Assembly (NCBI GenBank): GCA_937919435.1
Contig: CALFRR010000039.1
Span: forward strand, 1-56,363
Source: an uncultured Alphaproteobacteria bacterium
GTDB taxonomy: Bacteria; Pseudomonadota; Alphaproteobacteria; Rhizobiales; Ancalomicrobiaceae
Direction: 5' to 3'
Length of the DNA stretch: 56,363 nt
Part shown: positions 34,265 to 43,644 of the stretch, in pieces
Position numbering within the stretch: the first letter of the stretch is position 1
Layout of the letters: every line of letters begins with the position of its first letter
Made by a program: the position numbers and the translations under genes
The notes under the pieces: generated by a model
Databases searched by the model: none
Told to the model about the DNA's origin: nothing
The model's input: the letters and a program-made list of their open reading frames with translations, nothing else

Positions 34265-34975
34265 ATGATTCTGCTCGTCGTCGACACCGCTCTCGATGCC
34301 TGCGCCGCCGCCGTCGTCCGTACCGACGACGGCGGCCGGTCGATCGTGGCCGAGAGCGAGACGATCGGCCGGGGCCACGCCGAACGGCTGATGGCGGTGA
34401 TCGGACGGGCCGTCGAGCGCGCCGGCATCGGCCTCGCCGACGTCGACGCCTTCGCCGCTTCGATCGGGCCGGGGAGTTTCACCGGGATCCGGGTCGGGGT
34501 CGCCGCGGTGCGCGGTTTCGCGGTGGCGACCGGGCGGCCGGCGATCGGCGTGTCGAGCCTCGATGCGCTCGCCCGCGAGGCCGCCGCCGTCGCTCCGGGG
34601 CGGCCGATCCTCGCCGTGCTCGACGCCCGCAAGGACGAGGTCTACGCCCGCACCTACGCCGCCGATCTCGCGCCGCTCGGCCCGCCGACGGTCGTCGGGG
34701 TCGACGTCGCGATCGACGAGGCGCGCCGCAACGGCGCCGTCGTCGTCGGCTCCGGAGCGCCGCTCCTCGCGCCCCGCGCGCCCGACCTCGCCGTCGCCGG
34801 CAGCCAACGCTTCGCCGCGATCGAGACCCTCGCCGGTCTCGCCGCCGATCGCTTCGCCGCGGGCGACCGGACGCCGCCGGCCCCCCTCTACGTGCGCCCG
34901 CCCGACGCCAAGCCGCAATCCGCCCATCGGCTCGCCCGGCTGACGCCGACCCGACCGGGGGAGGGGGCCGCATGA
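34265..34975 (+). CDS. tsaB: tRNA threonylcarbamoyladenosine biosynthesis protein TsaB
   Basis: TsaB is the ASKHA-fold partner of TsaD in making t6A37 of ANN-decoding tRNAs. The 236-residue product starts MILLVVDTALDACAAAVV and has RGHAERLMAVIGRAVERAGI, the FAASIGPGSFTGIRVGVAAV signature and GVSSLDALAREAAA and VLDARKDEVYA. The first ATG (34265) gives the canonical start. The stop overlaps rimI (ATGA at 34972-34975), a widespread pair. Confidence 0.95.
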   Translation: MILLVVDTALDACAAAVVRTDDGGRSIVAESETIGRGHAERLMAVIGRAVERAGIGLADVDAFAASIGPGSFTGIRVGVAAVRGFAVATGRPAIGVSSLDALAREAAAVAPGRPILAVLDARKDEVYARTYAADLAPLGPPTVVGVDVAIDEARRNGAVVVGSGAPLLAPRAPDLAVAGSQRFAAIETLAGLAADRFAAGDRTPPAPLYVRPPDAKPQSAHRLARLTPTRPGEGAA

Positions 34976-35502
34976 CCTTCGCCTGGTGGCCCCTCGTCGT
35001 CTGGCAGGCGGCGCTCGACTATTGGACGGCTCCGGCCCTGATCGCCGAGGAGGCGCATCCGCAGGACGCCGCCCGGCTCGCCGACATCCATCTCGCCGCC
35101 TTTCCCGGTGCGCCGTGGAGCGTCGACGATCTCGCCGCGCTGTTGCGCGAGGAGACCGTCTTCGGCCTCGTCGCCCGCCGCGCCAACGTCTTCGGCACCC
35201 GGCTCGCCGTCGGTTTCGTGCTGGTCCGCTCGGTCGCCGGCGAGGCGGAGATCCTGACTCTGGCGGTCGATCCCGGCCATCGCCGCCGCGGCGTCGCCCT
35301 GGCGCTGATGGAGACGGCGATGCGCCGGCTCTACGGCGACAGGGTCGAAGCGCTGTTCCTCGAGGTCGACGCCGGCAACCTCGCCGCCGTCTCGCTCTAC
35401 CGCCGCCTGAAATTCCGTGTGGTCGGCGAGCGACGGGGCTACTATGTACACGGCAGCGTGACCGGTGCGACCGCGCTTGTCATGCGTTCCGATCTCCGAT
35501 AA
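34972..35502 (+). CDS. rimI: Ribosomal-protein-alanine N-acetyltransferase RimI-like
   Basis: The 176-residue GNAT protein should acetylate the N-terminal alanine of ribosomal protein S18 or similar substrates. It carries DAARLADIHLAAFPGAPWSV, the acetyl-CoA loop region LTLAVDPGHRRRGVALALME, and LFLEVDAGNLAAVSLYRRLK followed by FRVVGERRGYY, all typical. A hydrophobic N-terminal extension (FAWWPLVVWQAALDYWTAP) precedes the GNAT domain. Coupled to tsaB by a 4-bp overlap and followed by fur, the usual alphaproteobacterial order. Confidence 0.92.
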   Translation: MTFAWWPLVVWQAALDYWTAPALIAEEAHPQDAARLADIHLAAFPGAPWSVDDLAALLREETVFGLVARRANVFGTRLAVGFVLVRSVAGEAEILTLAVDPGHRRRGVALALMETAMRRLYGDRVEALFLEVDAGNLAAVSLYRRLKFRVVGERRGYYVHGSVTGATALVMRSDLR

Positions 35503-35546
35503 TCGCCGAGGACGACAGGATCCTCGAACCGGAAGAGGTGGCCCCC

Positions 35547-35999
35547 GTGAACCCGGCGAATGTCCCTCCCGTCGAAGCCGAGGAGGCGAACCTCGAAGAG
35601 CGCTGCATCGGCGCAGGCATGCGGATGACCGACCAGCGTCGCGTCATCGCGCGGGTGATCGAGGAGGCGGTCGATCATCCCGACGTCGAGGAGTTGCATC
35701 GCCGCGCCGTCGCCATCGACAAGCGGATCTCGATCTCCACCGTCTACCGCACGGTGAAGCTGTTCGAGGATTCCGGCATCATCGAGCGCCACGACTTCCG
35801 CGACGGCCGTTCGCGCTACGAGACCGTGTCCGACGACCACCACGACCACCTGATCGACCTCAGGTCCGGCCGGGTGATCGAGTTCCGCTCGAAGGACATC
35901 GAGAAACTGCAGGAGTTCGTCGCCCGCGAGCTCGGTTTCCGTCTCGTCGACCACCGGCTCGAACTCTACGGCGTTCCGCTCGACGAAGAGAAACCCTGA
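35547..35999 (+). CDS. fur: Fur-family metal-responsive regulator (Fur/Mur type)
   Basis: The 150-residue product has the Fur winged helix (MTDQRRVIARVIEEA, DKRISISTVYRTVKLFEDSG, HDFRDGRSRYE) and the metal-binding HHDHLIDLRSG stretch. In alphaproteobacteria the orthologue at this location, next to rimI, often works as a manganese-responsive regulator (Mur), with iron control taken over by RirA and Irr; which metal applies here is not decidable from sequence. The start is probably GTG 35547, nine bases after GGAAGAG; GTG 35538 is too close to that site. plsC follows 3 bp after the stop. Confidence 0.92.
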   Translation: MNPANVPPVEAEEANLEERCIGAGMRMTDQRRVIARVIEEAVDHPDVEELHRRAVAIDKRISISTVYRTVKLFEDSGIIERHDFRDGRSRYETVSDDHHDHLIDLRSGRVIEFRSKDIEKLQEFVARELGFRLVDHRLELYGVPLDEEKP

Positions 36000-36002
36000 G
36001 CG

Positions 36003-36776
36003 ATGACGCGATTCGTCGCCGGTCTCGATCTGATCCGCCTCGTGGTGATCACTCTGCCGGCGATCTGTCTGCAATGGCTCGCGCTGCGGTTCTTCCCCGA
36101 ATTCGCCCGCCGTCTGCCGGTGTGGTGGCATCGGCGGGCGCTCGGGGTCAGGGTCTCGACGATCGGCACGCCGACCGAGGTGCGGCCGCTGCTGGTGACC
36201 GCCAACCACGTCTCCTGGCTCGACATCTCGGTCGTCGCCTCGCTGATGCCGGTGTCCTTCGTCGCCAAGTCGGAGGTCGCCACCTGGCCGATCTTCCGCC
36301 TCTTCGCCCGCCTGCAACGCTGTGTCTTCGTCGACCGGACGCGGCGCACCGCGATCGGGAAGACGGCGGGCGAGATCGCCGACCGGCTCGCCGCCGGCGA
36401 CTGCATGGTGCTGTTTCCGGAAGGCACCTCGTCGCCCGGCGGCGACGTCCTGCCGTTCCGCTCCGCCCTGATCGGTGCCGCGCGTGCGGCGATCGACCTC
36501 GGCGGCGGCGCTCCGGTGTCGGTCCAGCCGCTGACCATCGCCTACACCCGGATCGCCGGCATGCCGATCGGCCGCTGCGACCGGCCGCGGATCGGTTGGT
36601 ACGGCGACATGGAACTGCTCTCCCATCTCTGGGGGGTGGCGATCGCCGGCGGCGTCGACGTCACCGTGGTCTGGGGCGAACCGGTGGTCTTCGCCGCCGG
36701 ATCCGACCGCAAGCTGCTGACCCACGATCTCGAGACCGCGGTCCGTCGTCGCCTGCTCGCCGTGTTGCGGCCGTGA
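36003..36776 (+). CDS. plsC: 1-acylglycerol-3-phosphate acyltransferase family protein (PlsC/OlsA-like)
   Basis: The 257-residue product has one or two N-terminal membrane helices (LIRLVVITLPAICLQWLALR) and the acyltransferase motifs I TANHVSWLDISV (H-x4-D), II VFVDRTRR and III LFPEGTSSPGGD. Such enzymes acylate lysophosphatidate, or in some rhizobia lyso-ornithine lipid (OlsA); an OlsB-like gene lies 19 kb to the left, so either role is possible. It begins 3 bp after the fur stop, in the conserved fur-plsC-miaB order. Confidence 0.9.
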   Translation: MTRFVAGLDLIRLVVITLPAICLQWLALRFFPEFARRLPVWWHRRALGVRVSTIGTPTEVRPLLVTANHVSWLDISVVASLMPVSFVAKSEVATWPIFRLFARLQRCVFVDRTRRTAIGKTAGEIADRLAAGDCMVLFPEGTSSPGGDVLPFRSALIGAARAAIDLGGGAPVSVQPLTIAYTRIAGMPIGRCDRPRIGWYGDMELLSHLWGVAIAGGVDVTVVWGEPVVFAAGSDRKLLTHDLETAVRRRLLAVLRP

Positions 36777-36930
36777 GCCCGCGGAAAACCGACCTTCCGC
36801 CACGCCGAGACGGTTCTCGAGCGGCGAGATCCGCGCTAGACGTGGCGTTTCATCCGCCGGTTTCCCGGCCGTCCGATCGACGGGCGACCGCTCCGGCGAT
36901 TCCGAACGACGCGACGACGAGCGCCGAGAC

Positions 36931-38310
36931 GTGAGCGAAAAGAAGAAAGTCTTCGTCAAGACCTGGGGTTGCCAGATGAACGTCTACGATTCCGATCGTA
37001 TGGCGGACACCCTGGCGCCGGGTGGCTGGGAAGAGACCGGAAGCGCCGAGACGGCGGATCTGGTCATCCTCAACACCTGCCACATCCGCGAGAAGGCGGC
37101 GGAGAAGGTCTTTTCCGAGCTCGGCCGGATCCGTCGGCTGAAGGCGGCGCGGGCCGAGCGCGGCGAAAAGCTGCTGGTCGGCGTCGCCGGTTGCGTCGCC
37201 CAGGCGGAGGGCCGCGAGATCGCCCGCCGCGCTCCGGTCGTCGACATGGTGTTCGGCCCGCAGAGCTATCACCTGCTGCCCGATCTGGTCGCCCGCGCCG
37301 AAGGCGGCGGCCGGATCGTCGAGACCGAGTTCCCGGTCGAGGACAAGTTCGACCACCTCGCCCCGGCGACCCGGGAGAAGACCGTCGCCCGCGGCCTGAC
37401 CGCCTTCCTGACGGTGCAGGAGGGCTGCGACAAGTTCTGCACCTTCTGCGTCGTCCCCTACACCCGCGGGTCCGAGACCTCGCGTCCGGTCGACCGCATC
37501 CTCGCCGAAGCCGAGCGCCTCGCCGAGGCCGGGGTGCGCGAGGTGACGCTGCTCGGTCAGAACGTCAACGCCTATCACGGCGCCGGTCCGGACGGTGCCA
37601 CCTGGAGCCTCGCCCGGCTGGTCCGCCGGCTCGCCGAGGTCCCCGGCCTCGCCCGGATCCGCTACACGACCAGCCATCCGCGCGACATGAGCGACGACCT
37701 GATCGACGCCCATCGCGATCTGCCGGCGCTGATGCCGTGGCTGCATCTGCCTGTCCAGTCGGGGTCGAACCGCATCCTGTCGGCGATGAACCGCCGCCAC
37801 GGACGCGACGACTATTTCCGTCTGGTCGAGAAGATCCGCGCGGCGCGGCCGGACATCGCGCTCTCCGGCGACTTCATCGTCGGCTTCCCCGGCGAGACCG
37901 AGGCCGACTTCGCCGACACCCTCGATCTGATCGAGACGGTCGGCTACGCCTCGGCCTTCTCGTTCAAGTATTCGCCGCGACCCGGCACCCCGGCGGCGGC
38001 CGACGAGGCGCAGGTCGCCGAGGCGGTCAAGGTCGAGCGCCTCGCCCGGCTCCAGGCGCTGATCGACCGCCAGACCCGCGACTTCAATCTGTCACGTCTC
38101 GGCATGACCATGGACGTGCTGCTCGAGAAGCCGGGTCGCCGCTCCGGTCAGCTCGCCGGCCGCTCGCCGTGGCTGCAGCCGGTGCATCTCGAAGCCCCCG
38201 CCGACCTCCTCGGATCGATCGTCCCGGTCCGGATCGAGGCGGTCGGCGCCAACTCGTTGTCGGGCGTCCCGGTCGACCGGCCGGCCGCCGTCTCCGGAGA
38301 TCCTCGGTGA
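36931..38310 (+). CDS. miaB: tRNA-2-methylthio-N6-dimethylallyladenosine synthase MiaB
   Basis: MiaB is a radical SAM methylthiotransferase that adds a 2-methylthio group to i6A37 of UNN-decoding tRNAs. The 459-residue product has the N-terminal Fe-S domain with Cys14 (TWGCQMNVYDSDRM), LNTCHIREKAAEK and GVAGCVAQAEG, the radical SAM CX3CX2C near residue 166 (EGCDKFCTFCVVPYTRG), LLGQNVNAYHG, HLPVQSGSNRIL and SGDFIVGFPGETEADF, and a TRAM domain at the C-terminus. It starts at a GTG (36931). phoH follows with a GTGA overlap. Confidence 0.97.
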   Translation: MSEKKKVFVKTWGCQMNVYDSDRMADTLAPGGWEETGSAETADLVILNTCHIREKAAEKVFSELGRIRRLKAARAERGEKLLVGVAGCVAQAEGREIARRAPVVDMVFGPQSYHLLPDLVARAEGGGRIVETEFPVEDKFDHLAPATREKTVARGLTAFLTVQEGCDKFCTFCVVPYTRGSETSRPVDRILAEAERLAEAGVREVTLLGQNVNAYHGAGPDGATWSLARLVRRLAEVPGLARIRYTTSHPRDMSDDLIDAHRDLPALMPWLHLPVQSGSNRILSAMNRRHGRDDYFRLVEKIRAARPDIALSGDFIVGFPGETEADFADTLDLIETVGYASAFSFKYSPRPGTPAAADEAQVAEAVKVERLARLQALIDRQTRDFNLSRLGMTMDVLLEKPGRRSGQLAGRSPWLQPVHLEAPADLLGSIVPVRIEAVGANSLSGVPVDRPAAVSGDPR

Positions 38311-39377
38311 AAGACGAACAGGCCCAGCCGACCGCTCCCGCTCCGGTGACGGGTCACGCCTCCGACCTGACCCACGTCGTCCTCGCCTTCGACGACAACC
38401 GGCTGATCGGCGATCTCTACGGCGAGTTCGACCAGAACCTCGCCGAGATCGAGCGTCGGCTGCGGGTCACGGTGATCGCCCACGGCAATCAGGTGACGGT
38501 GAAGGGCGGCCACGACGCCTGCGACCGGGCCCGCCGGGTGCTCGAAACTCTGTGGGAACGGCTGCAGGCCGGCCACGAGGTCCACGTCGGCGACGTCGAC
38601 GGCGCCATTCGAATGGCCGAGGAGGAGGCCGAGCAGCTGCCGCTGCCGACCCTCGAGCCGAAGGCCCGATACACGCCGGCCCAGATCTCGACCCGCCGCA
38701 AGACCGTCTCCGCCCGCACCCCGGCCCAGGACGCCTATGTCCGCGCCATGGGGCGGTCGGATCTGGTCTTCGGCATCGGCCCGGCCGGCACCGGCAAGAC
38801 CTATCTCGCCGTCGCCTACGCCGCCGCCCTGCTGGAGCGCGGCGACGTCGACCGGCTGATCCTGTCGCGCCCGGCGGTCGAGGCCGGTGAACGGCTCGGC
38901 TTTCTGCCCGGCGACATGAAGGAGAAGGTCGATCCCTATCTGCGGCCGCTCTACGACGCGCTCTACGACATGATGCCGCCCGACAAGGTCGAGCGCGGCC
39001 TGCAGTCCGGGATGATCGAGGTCGCGCCGCTCGCCTTCATGCGCGGCCGCACCCTGGCCAACGCCGTGGTGCTGCTCGACGAGGCGCAGAACTGCACGAC
39101 CATGCAGATGAAGATGTTCCTGACCCGGTTGGGCGAGAACTCGCGGATGATCGTCACCGGCGATCCGACCCAGGTCGATCTGCCGCCCGGCGCCAGATCG
39201 GGTCTGGTCGACGCGCTGGAGATCCTCGCCGGGGTCGAGGGCATCGTCCGGGTGAACTTCACCGAGAAGGACGTGGTCCGCCACGAACTGGTGGCCCGCA
39301 TCGTCCATGCCTACGACGAGGTGTCGCGCCGCCGGCTGGAGCTCGAGCGCGAGCAGCGCGGGGAGAAGCGGCCGTGA
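38307..39377 (+). CDS. ybeZ: PhoH-like ATPase (YbeZ type)
   Basis: The 356-residue product has a small N-terminal KH-like region and a P-loop ATPase core: Walker A in FGIGPAGTGKTYLAVAYAAA near residue 157, RPAVEAGERLGFLPGDMKEK, and Walker B-like NAVVLLDEAQNCTTMQMKMF, then VTGDPTQVDLPPG. YbeZ acts with the endonuclease YbeY in rRNA processing and stress. The start is GTG 38307, overlapping the miaB stop; ybeY begins at the stop with another GTGA overlap, so miaB-ybeZ-ybeY is a coupled trio. Confidence 0.94.
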   Translation: MKDEQAQPTAPAPVTGHASDLTHVVLAFDDNRLIGDLYGEFDQNLAEIERRLRVTVIAHGNQVTVKGGHDACDRARRVLETLWERLQAGHEVHVGDVDGAIRMAEEEAEQLPLPTLEPKARYTPAQISTRRKTVSARTPAQDAYVRAMGRSDLVFGIGPAGTGKTYLAVAYAAALLERGDVDRLILSRPAVEAGERLGFLPGDMKEKVDPYLRPLYDALYDMMPPDKVERGLQSGMIEVAPLAFMRGRTLANAVVLLDEAQNCTTMQMKMFLTRLGENSRMIVTGDPTQVDLPPGARSGLVDALEILAGVEGIVRVNFTEKDVVRHELVARIVHAYDEVSRRRLELEREQRGEKRP

Positions 39378-39886
39378 GCGCGATGCCGACGATCTCCGTC
39401 GAGACCGCGATCGAGGCCGGCGACTGGGGCGAGATCGGCCATTGGGAAGGGCTCGCGGCGCGGGTCGCCGCGGCGGTCGCCCTGCGGCCGGAGCTCGACG
39501 TGCCCGACGGGGCCGAGCTGTCGCTGCTCCTGACCGACGACGCCCACGTCCGCGTCCTCAATCGCGACTGGCGCGGCAAGGACACGCCGACCAACGTCCT
39601 CTCGTTCCCTTCGGCCGACGAGGACGAGGAGCCGGGTCCGCTGCTCGGCGACGTCGTCGTCGCCCGCGAGACCACCGCCCGCGAGGCGGTGGCCGATGCC
39701 CTTTCCTTCGACGATCACTTCGTGCACCTCCTGGTCCATGGTCTCCTCCATCTCTTCGGGTTCGATCACGAGGTGGACGAGGAGGCCGAGGAGATGGAGG
39801 CGCTGGAGACCGAGATCCTCGCCGGCCTCGGTGTCGCCGACCCCTACGGCGACCGCGGACCGGCCGCCGACCACAGCGACGATTGA
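39374..39886 (+). CDS. ybeY: Endoribonuclease YbeY
   Basis: YbeY is a zinc-dependent single-strand RNase needed for 16S rRNA maturation and ribosome quality control. The 170-residue product has the zinc-binding HGLLHLFGFDH (H-x3-H-x5-H) near residue 122, the preceding DTPTNVLSFPSADED and LGDVVVARETTAREA blocks, and LSLLLTDDAHVRVLNRDWRG. It starts at a GTG overlapping the ybeZ stop. A short inverted repeat (CACCAC 39904-39909, GTGGTG 39915-39920) follows the stop and might be a weak terminator. Confidence 0.95.
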   Translation: MSAMPTISVETAIEAGDWGEIGHWEGLAARVAAAVALRPELDVPDGAELSLLLTDDAHVRVLNRDWRGKDTPTNVLSFPSADEDEEPGPLLGDVVVARETTAREAVADALSFDDHFVHLLVHGLLHLFGFDHEVDEEAEEMEALETEILAGLGVADPYGDRGPAADHSDD

Positions 39887-39952
39887 CAAGCGCCCCCGTG
39901 GGTCACCACGATCGGTGGTGGAACCCCGAGGTGGGCGAAGCAGGCAGGTGAG

Positions 39953-40981
39953 ATGAGCGACGCGAATTCCCAGAGTAGCGGCGCCGCGGGCGAGGGATCC
40001 TCGAGATCCGAATCCCGCGGCGAGGCGACGTCCGATCGGACGGGCGACAGTTGGCTCGATCGATTGCGGGCCGCGGTCGGTCTGAAATCTTCGGCCGCCG
40101 ATCTGCGCGAGAACCTCGAGGAGATCCTCGACGCCGGTGACGGCGACACCGGCGGCGGATTTTCGGCGGAAGAGCGCGCGATGATCCGCAACATCCTGAA
40201 GCTCGGCGAGACCACCGTCGACGACGTGATGATCGCCCGCGCCGAGATCGACGGCGTCGCCGAGGACATCCGCCTCGACCGGCTGATGCTCACCTTTCTC
40301 GAGACCGGCCACAGCCGCATGCCGGTCTATCGCGAATCGCTCGACGATGCGGTCGGGATGATCCACATCCGCGACCTGATGGGCCATGTCGCCCGCGCCG
40401 CGGCGGTCGAGCCGGCCGGCGCCGGCACCGCCGCCCCGGCCATCGACCTCACCCGCGTCGATCTGTCCCGCACCCTGGCCGAGGCCGGCCTGGTGCGTCC
40501 GGTGCTGTTCGTGCCCGGCTCGATGCCGGCCACCGATCTGCTCGCCCGGATGCGCCAGAACCGCATCCAGATGGCTCTGGTGATCGACGAATACGGCGGC
40601 GTCGACGGACTGGTCAGTCTCGAGGACATCGTCGAGACGGTGGTCGGCGACATCGAGGACGAACACGACGTGGTCGAGGCCGCCGACATCGTCGACCACG
40701 GCGACGGCGTCTGGCTGGTCGACGCCCGCGCCGGAATCGAGGAGGTGTCGCAGGCGATCGATCTCGATCTCGCCGTCACCGGCTTCGACGAGGAGGTCGA
40801 GACCATCGGCGGTCTCGTCGTCTCGCTCACCGGGCGGGTTCCGGAGACCGGCGAGACCATCGTCTCCGAGCATCTGCCCGGACTGACCATCGGCGTTCTC
40901 GAAGCCGACGCGCGCCGCATCCGCCGTCTCCGGTTGACCCGCACCGGCGAGCCGGGGGCCGCCGGTCGCGCCACCGGCTAG
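39953..40981 (+). CDS. corC: CorC/TlyC-type hemolysin family protein with CBS domains
   Basis: The 342-residue soluble protein has an acidic, Ser-rich N-terminus, the block FSAEERAMIRNILKLGETTV, two CBS motifs (DVMIARAEIDGV to SRMPVYRESLDDAVGMIHIR, then MALVIDEYGGVDGLVSLEDI) and a C-terminal CorC_HlyC domain (TIGGLVVSLTGRVPETGE). Such proteins are implicated in Mg/Co resistance and efflux in other bacteria; the exact role here is unknown. It lies between ybeY and lnt, as in most rhizobia and also in enterobacteria. Confidence 0.93.
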   Translation: MSDANSQSSGAAGEGSSRSESRGEATSDRTGDSWLDRLRAAVGLKSSAADLRENLEEILDAGDGDTGGGFSAEERAMIRNILKLGETTVDDVMIARAEIDGVAEDIRLDRLMLTFLETGHSRMPVYRESLDDAVGMIHIRDLMGHVARAAAVEPAGAGTAAPAIDLTRVDLSRTLAEAGLVRPVLFVPGSMPATDLLARMRQNRIQMALVIDEYGGVDGLVSLEDIVETVVGDIEDEHDVVEAADIVDHGDGVWLVDARAGIEEVSQAIDLDLAVTGFDEEVETIGGLVVSLTGRVPETGETIVSEHLPGLTIGVLEADARRIRRLRLTRTGEPGAAGRATG

Positions 40982-41096
40982 GCGGAGGCGTGACGGCTCC
41001 GACCGTCGGTCCGGCCCGTCCGTGCGGGCCGGTCCACTCGGACGCCGAACCGCTCTACGATCGGCCGCGAATCGGCGACTTTCGGAAAGGGTCGAC

Positions 41097-42749
41097 ATGT
41101 TCGAGCGCCTGTCCCACGGCGTCATGCTGCTCCACGGCTGGCGCCGGTTTCTGGCCGTCGCTCTCGCCGGAGCCCTCGGCGGGCTCGCTCAGGCGCCCTT
41201 CGGCGTCTTCCCGGTGCTGTTCGTCGCCTTTCCCGTGCTGGTCTGGGCCCTCGACGGCGCCGTCGAACTGAAGGGGCGCAGCACCCTCGCCCGGCTCGGA
41301 CCGGCCTTCCGGATCGGCTGGATCTTCGGCTGCGGCTGGTTCCTCGCCGGCCTGTGGTGGATCGGCGGTGCCTTTCTGGTCGACGTCGAGGTGTTCGGCT
41401 GGATGATGCCGATCGCCGTCGCCTCGCTGTCGATCGGCCTCGGTCTGTTCCACGGGCTCGCCGCGGCGATCGCCCGGATCGGCTGGACCGAGGGGCCGGC
41501 ACGCATCCTCGCGCTCGCCGCCGGCTTCTTCGTCGCCGACTGGCTGCGCGGTCACGTGCTGACCGGGTTTCCCTGGGGGACCATCGGCCAGGGCTTCACC
41601 GTCAATCTGCCGATGATGCAGATCGCTTCGATCCTCGGCGGCTACGGCACCACCGTTCTGGCGGTGGTGGTCTTCGCCGCGCCGGCGGTGCTCGCCCGGT
41701 CGGCGCGCGACGACCGCCGCTTCGCCGCCGCGGTCGGTGCCGTCTTCGTCGCGGTGGTCGGCTTCGGCTTCGTCCGGCTCGCCGCGACGCCGACCGAGTT
41801 CGTGCCCGACGTGAAGATCCGCATCGTCCAGCCGGCGATCGACCAGTGGGCGAAGGGACGGCCGGAGTTCCGCTACGAGACCATGGCCCGCTTCGCGGAG
41901 TTGTCGACCGGCCCGGCCCGCGACGCCGCCGGCGAGCCGGTCGCCGCGGCGCTGCGGCCGAGTCTGGCCGGCGGTCGGCCGGGCCGGATGCCCGGCATCA
42001 CCCATCTGGTCTGGCCGGAGAGCTCTTTCCCCTTCCTGGTCGCCCGGGAGCCGTGGGCGCTGGCCACCATCGCCGAACTGATCGGCGACGACACCCTGCT
42101 CCTCGCCGGGGCGATCCGGGCCGAGGCGCCGGCCGCCGGCGAGACCCGTTCGCGCTTCTACAACTCGATCCTGGCCTTCGGGCCGGAGGCCGAGATTCTC
42201 GCCGCCTACGACAAGGTCCATCTCGTTCCGTTCGGCGAGTATCTGCCGTTCCAGGATCTCGCCGAACGCATCGGGCTCGAACAGTTGACCCGGCAGCGCG
42301 GCGGCTACACCCCCGGCCCGGGACGGCGCGGCATGCGGCTGCCGAAGACGCCCTATTTCGCGCCGCTCGTCTGTTACGAGGCGGTGTTCCCCGACGAGGT
42401 GGTTCCGGCGGAGGGCGAACGGCCGCAGTTCCTGCTCAACGTCACCAACGACGCCTGGTTCGGCCGCACCCCCGGTCCCTGGCAGCATCTGATGCAGGTT
42501 CGCCTGCGGGCGGTGGAAGAGGGGCTACCGGTGGTCCGCGCCGCCAACGACGGCGTTTCCGCCACCGTCGATCCGCTCGGCCGGGTGGTGGCGAGCCTCG
42601 GTCTCGGCGTGGCCGGTGCGCTCGATTCCGATCTGCCGCGGCCTCTGGCGCCGACCGTGGCTTCCCGTCTGGGTGAGGCCATCGGCTGGCTGCTCGCATC
42701 GCTCGCATTGGCGATGTCCAGTTATCGAAGGCTTAAGAACGAAGCTTAG
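41097..42749 (+). CDS. lnt: Apolipoprotein N-acyltransferase Lnt
   Basis: Lnt adds the third acyl chain to the N-terminal cysteine of lipoproteins at the outer face of the inner membrane. The 550-residue product has an N-terminal multi-helix membrane part (about residues 15-230) and a nitrilase-like domain with the catalytic triad Glu308 (HLVWPESSFPF), Lys373 (YDKVHLVPFGEYLPF) and Cys426 (LVCYEAVFPDE), then LLNVTNDAWFGRTPGPWQHL. A C-terminal helix follows. The start ATG 41097 has AAAGGG upstream. The gene is the step after corC and before the PraR-like regulator in rhizobial synteny. Confidence 0.96.
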   Translation: MFERLSHGVMLLHGWRRFLAVALAGALGGLAQAPFGVFPVLFVAFPVLVWALDGAVELKGRSTLARLGPAFRIGWIFGCGWFLAGLWWIGGAFLVDVEVFGWMMPIAVASLSIGLGLFHGLAAAIARIGWTEGPARILALAAGFFVADWLRGHVLTGFPWGTIGQGFTVNLPMMQIASILGGYGTTVLAVVVFAAPAVLARSARDDRRFAAAVGAVFVAVVGFGFVRLAATPTEFVPDVKIRIVQPAIDQWAKGRPEFRYETMARFAELSTGPARDAAGEPVAAALRPSLAGGRPGRMPGITHLVWPESSFPFLVAREPWALATIAELIGDDTLLLAGAIRAEAPAAGETRSRFYNSILAFGPEAEILAAYDKVHLVPFGEYLPFQDLAERIGLEQLTRQRGGYTPGPGRRGMRLPKTPYFAPLVCYEAVFPDEVVPAEGERPQFLLNVTNDAWFGRTPGPWQHLMQVRLRAVEEGLPVVRAANDGVSATVDPLGRVVASLGLGVAGALDSDLPRPLAPTVASRLGEAIGWLLASLALAMSSYRRLKNEA

Positions 42750-42974
42750 GAGAAAGTTGACTTCGTCCGGCGGTGATTTCAATGTTCGGTGTGCGGTGTC
42801 CGAACGGGACATGCTTGGGTCGAACCGTCGTCCGGCGTGGGAGCTCTCTCCGGGAGTATACGCGGATGACGCAACGCGGGAAACGACGACGTTCGGAAAC
42901 CGGAAGATGCGATCGGAAATCTGAATGTCACGATCGCACAAAATAAGAACTATAGAAAAGGCAAAGGCAAGAGA

Positions 42975-43394
42975 ATGGCCAGTAAAAAATCCCCTAATCC
43001 GATCGATATCCATGTTGGAAGCCGCGTCAGGTTGCGGCGTATGATGCTCGGAATGAGTCAGGAGAAACTCGGCGAGCATTTGGGTATCACCTTCCAACAG
43101 ATCCAGAAATACGAAAAGGGAACCAACCGGATCGGTGCGAGCCGGGTGCAGGCGATCGCTCGTGTGCTGAGCGTGCCGGTTTCCTTCTTCTTCGAAGATG
43201 CCCCCGGTGTGACTCCGGTGGCCGGCGAGCAGGGTTTCCAGGAGCCGCAGTCGGCCTCCTACGTGGTCGACTTCCTGTCGAGCGCCGAGGGCCTGTCGCT
43301 GAACAAGGCGTTCATTCGGATCCAGGACCCGAAGCAGCGCCGCAAGGTGGTCGAGCTGGTCAAGGCGATCGCCGGCGACGAAGACGAGAACTGA
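42975..43394 (+). CDS. praR: PraR-like helix-turn-helix regulator
   Basis: The 139-residue product has an N-terminal HTH_3 domain (GSRVRLRRMMLGMSQEKLGE, HLGITFQQIQKYEKGTNRIG) and a C-terminal part with SYVVDFLSSAEGLSLNKAFI, the typical pattern of the rhizobial PraR regulator family. PraR represses biofilm and quorum-sensing functions in Rhizobium and reb genes in Azorhizobium; that knowledge is from relatives. The location between lnt and metK is the conserved one. The upstream 225 bp are AT-richer (AAAATAAGAACTATAG near 42940-42955) and should contain its promoter. A strong hairpin lies 73 bp after the stop. Confidence 0.85.
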   Translation: MASKKSPNPIDIHVGSRVRLRRMMLGMSQEKLGEHLGITFQQIQKYEKGTNRIGASRVQAIARVLSVPVSFFFEDAPGVTPVAGEQGFQEPQSASYVVDFLSSAEGLSLNKAFIRIQDPKQRRKVVELVKAIAGDEDEN

Positions 43395-43467
43395 GGTCGT
43401 TCGCGGCGATCGGTCGCTTCGTCCTTCGTGGAGCGGGGGACGCGGGATCGATCGCCACGGGGTCTCC

Positions 43468-43508
43468 GGGCCTGTCGACGTCGTCCGGACGTCGCCGTCG
43501 ACAGGCCC
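43468..43508 (+). terminator. Probable terminator after the PraR-like gene
   Basis: A perfect 13-bp stem GGGCCTGTCGACG (43468-43480) / CGTCGACAGGCCC (43496-43508) with a 15-nt loop that contains a nested GACGTC dyad. It sits 73 bp after the stop and is followed by a moderately T-rich run (TTCGTCGATCTTC). The stem is far longer than chance. Confidence 0.75.
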
Positions 43509-43644
43509 TTCGTCGATCTTCGCCCACCATCGGAGTCATTCGACTTCGTCGGCGAACATCCCGCCGGAATGTCTTTCTTTCTCCGCGGCTTTCTGCGTCG
43601 GTGCCGTGCTTGACCCCGGATCGACGCCGTTGCAAAAGCAGTTC